This document shows, piece by piece, positions 57,301-64,000 of a stretch of 64,000 bases of DNA. Under the pieces are notes generated by a model. That model did not search any database. It was not told the DNA's origin and was given only the letters and a program-made list of their open reading frames with translations. This DNA comes from Branchiostoma belcheri (lineage: Eukaryota; Chordata; Leptocardii; Amphioxiformes; Branchiostomatidae). The stretch is from the NCBI RefSeq assembly GCF_001625305.1, contig NW_017804531.1:826226-890225 (forward strand), given 5' to 3'. Position numbers and translations under genes: made by a program. How positions within the stretch are numbered: the stretch's first letter is position 1; each line of letters starts with the position of its first letter.

Positions 57301-58306
57301 TTGTTCATTCCTTGACAAAGACTGGAGTTGTACAGTCGAAAATTTGGGTGAGTCCAATTTCTTGTGTTGGAAATTACAGTTTAAACTTGCTTCATAGAGT
57401 ACAGTCAGACTTGCATGAGTCGAACACTCAAGGGACACAGTAAAAAATTTAAAGGTGGTCTTAATTCTTAGACAAGTAGTCTTCATATACAAAAAGCATG
57501 GTGACAAGATAGGGAAGAGTTTGGGCTATGTGTGGTCCCAAATAGTGCTGGTCCCAGTTGAGTTGAACAACTGGTTGGCTTGGAAAAATCGGGACCAAGA
57601 AAAAAGCAGTCATCATGGCCAGACAGCCTGCTTATAGAGGTGATCGCTTGGGCAAGTTTGACTGTACAAAATAGTGCACACAAGTACAGTTAGGCAAAGT
57701 TTGTCAGTCAGTAAACAAGTACTACTGTACATAATTGTTCCATTAGATTCTGCCTAACACAGTCACTGTTCTCATAAGATCTGTTTCTATTGTTAGTGTC
57801 ACATAACAATCACATGTTATGTCTTTTTAAGGCCTTTGTTTTACAAGGATTCCTTTACTGGTTTGCTCCAGGATTACTATAAGAAAATTGAGTGGATATT
57901 CTTGATGTCCTTGTGTGTACATTATGTATGTGTGTGTGTGGGGGGGGGTGAGGAGTGTAGGCTTGTTGCTTTTGGTAAGCCTATAATCATGCCTGCACAG
58001 TTACAAAAATGTAACTATTCTGCATGCAGAGCTGTATCCATATACCTGCACTTTCACACAACCCATTGCTGATACATACATAATCCTTCCACAACAATCA
58101 CTTTTCCAGCTCTGGATGTCCTCTAGCTAGAAATCTAAATTCTTGCCATGTACATTGTACATGCAGCAATTCACGTCATTTATTTACTGCTATTACTGGA
58201 TATTAGCCACCAATTATGTCGGTTGCTGTTTGTCATGAAACTAGTGGTGAGTTTTAAAGTAGTGGAGGTAGAAAAGTCTATTATCACCACTCCTTTAAAC
58301 AGAGTC
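57301..58306. other. Non-coding DNA
   Basis: No gene was seen. A poly-G run with (TG)n flanks lies at 57925-57950. Confidence 0.35.
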
Positions 58307-58312
58307 TTTATT
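58307..58312 (-). promoter_or_regulatory. Poly(A) signal candidate
   Basis: AATAAA on the minus strand, about 88 bases beyond the stop of the possible last exon at 58400-58559. Its value depends on that exon being real. Confidence 0.35.
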
Positions 58313-58399
58313 TAACAAAGCAAAGCAGAGGGCATCATTTCTCTCCACGTTCCCCATTTTTCTTGGTCAATTATTCATCGCAAATTGCATCAGTTACAG

Positions 58400-58559
58400 C
58401 TACATCGCGTTGGCAGGATCATCTAACTCCTGGCAAATAGAATTTAGAAGTTTTCCTAAATGTCTGGCAACTTGGAGTGCTTTGTTGGCTCCAGGCCAGG
58501 ACATTGCCCCCAGAGCAGCTGATATTCCGGCCAGATATTGCTTCATAAGTAGATAGTTC
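58400..58559 (-). CDS. Possible last coding exon of an unidentified gene
   Basis: The minus-strand frame reads NYLLMKQYLAGISAALGAMS, WPGANKALQVARHLGKLLNS, ICQELDDPANAM, stop. The pattern is of amphipathic helices, unlike the surrounding non-coding DNA. Two acceptors are possible, CGGCCAG (exon start 58559) and ATTGAG (start 58566). An in-frame stop upstream fits an intron border. Upstream exons should lie to the right; a short piece near 58690-58740 ending in GTAAGT was considered, but its phase does not fit. The family is not recognised. Confidence 0.38.
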
Positions 58560-58861
58560 CTGGCCGCTCAATAGCAGACCAGAGATCAATTATCCAGAGT
58601 GCCCACTTATCATCATTATGGCCATTCCTTCGGTTTATGCGGCTTTACCCCGATTTACCTGCACGATCATCAGTACTTTGTCAAACTTACTCTGAACCTT
58701 TCCAGGACGCTGGACTCAACTCTGGGTTCCTTTAAGAGACTCTTAAAGTAACAGAAACGAGAAATGACCGAAACAAATGGGCACGAACCAGATACCAGAT
58801 CTACTCTTGTGTACCATGTATGTGTAAAAATATATGTATACATGTAGATTTATTAGGACTT

Positions 58862-59239
58862 GAGGCCACACCAATTTAATTTGTTGGTTCTCGGATTCGC
58901 CTCTTCGTTTTTTTCTGATTTGCAAAAAAAAAAAATTGATTCTGGTCCTGAATCAACTGAAAAATGCTCATGTTTTGCCCCCAACAGTTGAGGAAAGTCC
59001 TTTTCTTCCTAGTTGTTACAGTTTTCCCATCTATCATTGCAGTGGTTTGATTAAAAGTTCAAAATTCAATGTTTAAATTTTAACCCGGCCTTTTATGTTG
59101 ACTTCATGCCTCATTTCGTAGCATTTAAGCCTATAATAGGATGCCTAGACCTGTTTTTATTTTTATTTTTTTTCGCCCTGTCGCTTCATATTTTTTCTGA
59201 AAAAATCCGAGAACCAACAAATTAAATTGGTGTGGCCTG
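58862..59239. mobile_element. MITE of about 378 bp with 36-bp inverted ends
   Basis: Left GAGGCCACACCAATTTAATT and TGTTGGTTCTCGGATT; right AATCCGAGAACCAACA and AATTAAATTGGTGTGGCCT. The ends are almost perfect inverted copies. A second copy lies at 59895-60301. Confidence 0.88.
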
Positions 59240-60025
59240 AAGATGTAAACTTTATCTTCAAGTCATTGATATATTTCGTCTGACCATTATCTCTTCCCTC
59301 ATAACTTCCATGAAAAGTGGTTTGCATGCTGATTTGAGCTTCACATGAATAAAGAATGCTTCAAACAAACACTGTACCATGATTTAGAATAGCCCAATTG
59401 TTTGGGGGAACCTACATTGTAAAATAACAAATGCGTACAATATGACTTATGTGCTGGGAGAATATAACCTTTCACAAAATCTTCCTCCTGATACCAGTAT
59501 CATCATGGGAGGAAACAAATATTGACATTTTCTTAACCTACAACTGGCTAAGGTAGCAGTTTATATAATGGCAGTAGATTTGTATTGGTTTTTGGAGTTT
59601 GGCAGCAGGGAAGAAGGATAATGACCAGTCTGCACAAAAGACAACTTGATGGGCAAATCAATGAATGGAGTCCATATTGAAGACACCAGACACTATAATG
59701 TACCACTCAGCAGCTTATGAAGTACAGTATTATTTGCTTAGTAGCCTGGGTGCCATCAAATTTGCTGTGGGCTTCTTATACACTCACTGGCTGAGAAAGT
59801 CAATTGTTTGTAGCTGCATCAAATCACATCAAATCATGTGGCAAATCAGATGGGACCCTGGCTATTTGCTTAGAGGAAATGATGATTGATCTTTAAGGCA
59901 ACACCAATCTATGTTGTTGGTTCTCGGATTGACCTGTTTCATTTTTTTCTGATTTACAAGAAAAAAATATAACACGTATAAGTACCACTCAGGTTCTGAA
60001 ACAATCCCAAAAGGTATGTATTGTG

Positions 60026-60206
60026 GGCCAAAAAGCAGTTACTCAAGCAGCTGGATATGATTTTGGAAACGGTCAGACGTTTCAGCTAGTATCCACTAGC
60101 TTTCGTCAGTGACACTAAGAGACCGGAGGAGAAATGCAAATTTTATAAGCATGAACTATTGATTGATGCATATCTTTATTACCTGGATGTCTAACCTTCA
60201 CCAACA
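60026..60206. mobile_element. Hammerhead-bearing repeat inserted in a MITE
   Basis: Starts GGCCAAAAAGCAGTTACTCA, holds the motif at 60072-60113, and ends TACCTGGATGTCTAACCTTC, ACCAACA. TATGTATTGTG flanks it at 60015-60025 and 60207-60217, an 11-bp target duplication. The uninterrupted MITE at 58862 acts as the empty site, so the 181 bp is the whole inserted unit. Confidence 0.85.
60072..60113 (-). ncRNA. Hammerhead-ribozyme-like motif, best copy
   Basis: Identical in structure to 46735-46776: GUCA, CUGACGA, A, AGCUAG-loop-CUAGCU, GAAAC, GUC, UGAC. It is set in a complete insertion with intact target duplications. Confidence 0.62.
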
Positions 60207-60569
60207 TATGTATTGTGTCACCAACAGTTTATATGAGAGTCCTTTGTAGTCGTTACAGTTGTGAAAAATCTGAGAATCAAGGAATCCACTTAATGTGGCC
60301 TAATGGCCTGTTGGTATTGAGCTTGAGCTTGGTGTAGAATGAAGTCTGACCTTCATACAGAGGTCATATCTACCAAGTACATCAAACTCAGTGTCAGAGT
60401 CATACAAAAGAAACGTGACCGAAATAACAGATTAACACTGAAAATAGAACCTATCATCCACATTTATTTCTTCCACTCTCTAATTGCCTGCTTCATACTA
60501 CCTAAGATGGTTGTGAGCATTGTTCTAGCAAGCCTGGCATATTTTCTTGACTTCTCAATTCTTACATGC

Positions 60570-60835
60570 AAGCGCCGAAGACAATCCTAGGGGGGTCTGG
60601 GGGTATGCCGCCCTGGGAAGATTTTTTAAACCTTTGAGATGCCATTTCCTGCATTTTGAGGGCTAACGTTTGGTGGTAGACTAAGCTTAGTTTAATGACA
60701 TCTCTTTCCATATCTTTACACACAGACTTTTGTCAATCAAAGATGATGGATTGGGCAAAATTTTTGTCCGTCATGAGCAGAAAAATTATTTCAAATGACG
60801 AAAAAACCGACACTGGTTAGAACACTCGTTGTAGC
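60570..60835 (+). repeat. Dispersed repeat, shared with 15178-15425
   Basis: GGTCTGGGGGTATGCCGCCC, GGTGGTAGACTAAGCTTAG, ATATCTTTACACACAGACTT, and GTCAATCAAAGATGATGGAT have close equivalents at 15240-15420. Class unknown; non-coding. Confidence 0.5.
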
Positions 60836-61199
60836 TGTAAGATCATAGCAAGTTTTTTTTGTTACATTATCATTCTAAAGATGCTCTGCAAACAAGTCAA
60901 AATGGTAGATGAGGCAAGGTAGTGGTTGTTGAGGTACCAAGGGACCGTAATGGATCACCACTGCAGACAATAACCATACCAATGATGCTTTCTCTATATG
61001 GGTGCTCAAAAGATAGTAGAAGATGGATGTGCTGCTGTATGTTTTGATGATTACCATCAAAAGCTACAAAGCTAAGCCTGGGGCTAAATATCGATTCCCT
61101 TTTCATTACAGCCACATTAGGTAGAGAAAAAGCACATGGTGAGTTATAAGGTATGCGGCTACTATGAGCTTTGCTGATATCCTATTATGAAAAAGTTGA

Positions 61200-61425
61200 T
61201 AACTATGCACAAGGAAATTGTTACTCAAGCAACAGGATAGACTTTGGAAACTGTCAGACATTTTTTGAAGTAAGCACAGGACTACTTTTCGTCAGTGAAT
61301 AAAAGTGAGTGGATGCTATTTCAAATGTCTGACAGTTTTCAGAATCTGTCCAGTTGCTTGAATAACAATTCTCTTGAATGTGTACATGTATCTCATTACT
61401 TAGATGTCTAACTTTCATTAATGCT
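61200..61425. mobile_element. Hammerhead-bearing repeat, decayed inverted copy
   Basis: TTACTCAAGCAACAGGATAG at the left, ACAGTTTTCAGAATCTGTCC and AGTTGCTTGAATAACAATT in inverse at the right, then ATTACTTAGATGTCTAACTT. A decayed minus-strand motif (CUGACGA, A, AAGUAG / UACUU) lies at 61253-61298, and a half-copy on the plus strand follows. Confidence 0.55.
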
Positions 61426-63479
61426 ACTATGTTATATGTGGCGAGCTGCCATCAAGCCCTAGTTGTACTGTGCAAGAATGTCTAACCCTCGGAAGACGGA
61501 GGACAACAAACGATAAACCGGACAGTGAGTGTGTGTGAGTGATATAGCTAACATTGTATACTCCTACTAAAATGTACTATCAAACTCCCAGTCCAGTCCA
61601 GTACATCTGAAATTTTTCCCTCAAACTGCACAGATAATTATACTACACACTCATGCTTTCATGTTACTGCATTCTGTCTCACCCATGAAACTAAGAAAAA
61701 AAAGTCATACATAATTTATGAGTTGAACCTCCAAGAACAATATTCCATATGGGCATACTAATCTATTACTGTTCAACCAGACCTCAAGAAGCACCATCAA
61801 TATACATTTTTAAAGAGGCCCTTTAGATTCTTGGACTGAACAGAAAACCATGTCCTCAAATTCTATTGGCATGCACTGCATGTACAATGATGAATGTACT
61901 ATAGTATAGTCTGAAAGGCTTCTCACTATGACCACAGCAAGGGGTCTGGTATTCTCTCCAAAAAATTTCATAACTCATAACACCCTGAGACACTATTTCC
62001 TGCTTATTTTGTTTTCTGTTACAGCATCATTCTTAAGTCAAATTTTCCATTTTTAAAGAGTTATCAAGGATCACATTTGGTTCTCCCCCAAAAGAACACA
62101 TCCTACACTCCTACACTAGTTGAAAGACAGTGTAGGGGGCTAGATCACAGCATAGGGGGCCCCTACACTCAAACAGCCTAGTGAGAACTACAAATACATT
62201 GAACTTCGTCCCCACACAAGAACTACACGGCCTTATAGGACACCGAAATTTTACTGGGGTTGTGTCAGGTCAACCACAAACAACCACAGTTACCTTAGGT
62301 CACCGTATCATTAACCCTATGATAGGACAAGAGACATCGTCCCCCAAAACCTCCTAATTGCAACACGCTCCATCTCTGCAAAGGGACAGTTTTCATTGAT
62401 TCCTAAAAACCTGACAGACCATGTACCAGCATCAGAATCAATGCTGGACCTGCACGCCAGTCGCCAAGTCTTTTCAATCAAGTAAGTTCTATCGACTACC
62501 TGCCTTTACAGACCCAGCCCCTCTACATCTTAGTCTCACTATCGTCATTATGAAAAGCTGACTGGCATCACCACATGCCAGAGTGTATTACATATTAAAT
62601 CTGAAAGCACTACTGTACATGTGTAACAGTGGTACAGGATGTAAAGTGACAGCTCAACATACTTCTATATAATATGCTGCACATTTCATTTCATTCAGAT
62701 TAATACGATATGACATCTACCCCAGACTACTGTCAATTTTTTGTCTTCTATATATTGTTACACTTGCTTGTATATCCAGTGTACAGTCCCAGGGATAGGA
62801 AAATTGCTTTTCAACTATGTCATCTTAAGATCAAAGAAAATAAAACTTTTTAAGTGAATGATTACTACGGTCTTTGAATAATGGCAATGCCAAGTTGAAC
62901 ACACTGTTTACAAAGTAACCCCAATGAAAAATTAATATATCACATAACAAAATGTTGAACTTTATTCCAACACAACGAGTATAGAGAGATCAAATTTTCA
63001 ACGACCACTGTCACCTATACATGTACTCTACTGTGAGTGTCTCGTTGTATTGGAATAAAGTTCAACATTTTGCACTGATGAACTTCTATGAAAATTACAT
63101 AACCCAGTTGGGAATTCCATGACAAAACTCCCATCCTTCAGCACCCAAGCACCTGTCTGCCAACGCAGGGTTTGAAATTTGAGCAATGTCCCAGTGCCCC
63201 ACGTGGGAAGACACATTGATCGGGTGGGCTGAATTTATGCATGAGTCGTTGTGAGTTTAGGTTCCCACGAGAGCTGAACAGTCATTTCTTGTTCTTAAGT
63301 GTTTCAACCACCAGGCATTTTTGGTTGGGTGCTTCAATCCGTCAATTAGGCACTGTCAGCTACTGCTGTAATCTTGTTAATCATTCTTTAATGAAGGAAG
63401 TGTAGCAGTCAGGTATCAGACAGTGTGCAGAGGCCTGTCGAGAGGAATAGCTGTGTAAGAAACAGGAGGAGTGAGTAGA
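61426..63479. other. Non-coding DNA
   Basis: AT-rich; no gene, RNA or repeat family could be supported. A plus-strand GTAAGT at about 62482 follows a short open stretch, which is not enough for an exon call. GTTCAACATTTTGCA and its inverse near 62950 and 63060 form a pair of inverted words about 110 bases apart. Confidence 0.35.
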
Positions 63480-63605
63480 AACAGATAAAAACCCTGGTCC
63501 CGGGGTTCGAACCCACGACCTCCTGAGCACCAGCTTCAAATCCGACGCTCCTACTGAATCGGCTAAAAGGTCTAGACCCATCGGCCGGGTCAGTTGGTAG
63601 CGGCT
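63480..63605 (-). mobile_element. tRNA-like SINE head, uncertain
   Basis: The minus strand reads TAGCCGATTCAGTAGGAGCG and TCGTGGGTTCGAACCCCGGG, like tRNA A and B boxes. The plus strand just beyond reads GGCCGGGTCAGTTGGTAGCG, another A-box-like word in inverse. It could be two facing tRNA-like pieces. It does not fold as a clean tRNA, so a functional tRNA gene is unlikely. Confidence 0.38.
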
Positions 63606-64000
63606 ATGAACCCCCCATCTTACAGCTGCATAGAAATGACAAAGTCAATGTACAACAAAGCTGTGAGAGAGCACAACCTTCTTTAAAACAGCACCCTTTG
63701 GATTTAGTTAGCGCCTTTTGTAACTAATGTCTAAAATATGTGAGACGCTGTTACATGTATGACTGTTTATCTTATGCAGAGCTTGCCTGAACTTAAGATT
63801 AGCAACCATACAATGTGCAGAGGCCTGTTAAGAAGTATAGCAGCATAGAAATGAACAAAGTCAATGTACGACAAAGTAATACAGTAACAAATTTTGAATA
63901 TCATTTGCCAATGAGTGTGGACACTTTATAGGCTACACCAAAATCATTCATCCATATCACAAACCGGGACGGCAATGTCTACCTTAATCTGAATGAAAAT

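Larger units (their letters stand above)
59895..60301. mobile_element. Second copy of the 58862 MITE, interrupted
   Basis: Starts AAGGCAACACCAATC and GTTGTTGGTTCTCGGATT, ends AATGTGGCCT. Interior text follows the first copy (TTTTTTTCTGATTTACAAG, CACCAACAGTT, GAGTCCTTTG). A 181-bp repeat is inserted at 60026-60206. Confidence 0.8.

Overview
This is a stretch of animal nuclear genome: spliced genes with GT-AG introns, a 46-base run of N from an assembly, and very dense short repeats. The gene content (MAM, SRCR and LRR cell-surface proteins), the tRNA-derived SINEs and the many small inverted-repeat elements fit a lancelet (amphioxus, Branchiostoma). That assignment is an inference from style and gene families, not a database match.

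The firm genes lie in the first 21 kb, all on the minus strand. (1) At 51-5219 is the 5' part of an SRCR protein. Its signal peptide and a beta-helix-like segment are in exon 1; a 4.2-kb intron separates this from two SRCR exons, and the gene runs off the left edge. (2) At 8087-13462 is a complete nine-exon gene whose reading phases all join. It predicts an 863-residue type I receptor: signal peptide, two MAM domains, Ser/Thr-rich stalk, one membrane span and a 280-residue tail with tandem tyrosine repeats. (3) At 19786-20865 is an LRR transmembrane protein coded in one exon, with a poly(A) signal almost touching the stop codon. All three look like cell-surface adhesion or recognition proteins. 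No direct partnership between them can be read from the sequence.

From about 21 kb to 55 kb I find no firmly supported gene. The region is built of SINEs (at least three families), palindromic MITEs often inserted into one another, a 745-bp near-perfect palindrome, and several tandem arrays (11, 50, about 100 and about 160 bp units). A repeat resembling the ends of Penelope-like elements or retrozymes recurs at 26.9-28.1, 40.4, 46.5-46.8, 53.3, 60.1 and 61.3 kb. Several copies carry a hammerhead-ribozyme-like core, and stem II differs between copies but stays paired. A GIY-YIG-type fragment of a Penelope-like element lies at 57.1 kb.

The right end (55-64 kb) holds weaker minus-strand gene signals: a possible first exon at 55043-55320 and a possible last exon at 58400-58559 followed by AATAAA. 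Between and beyond them are MITE copies and unique AT-rich DNA.
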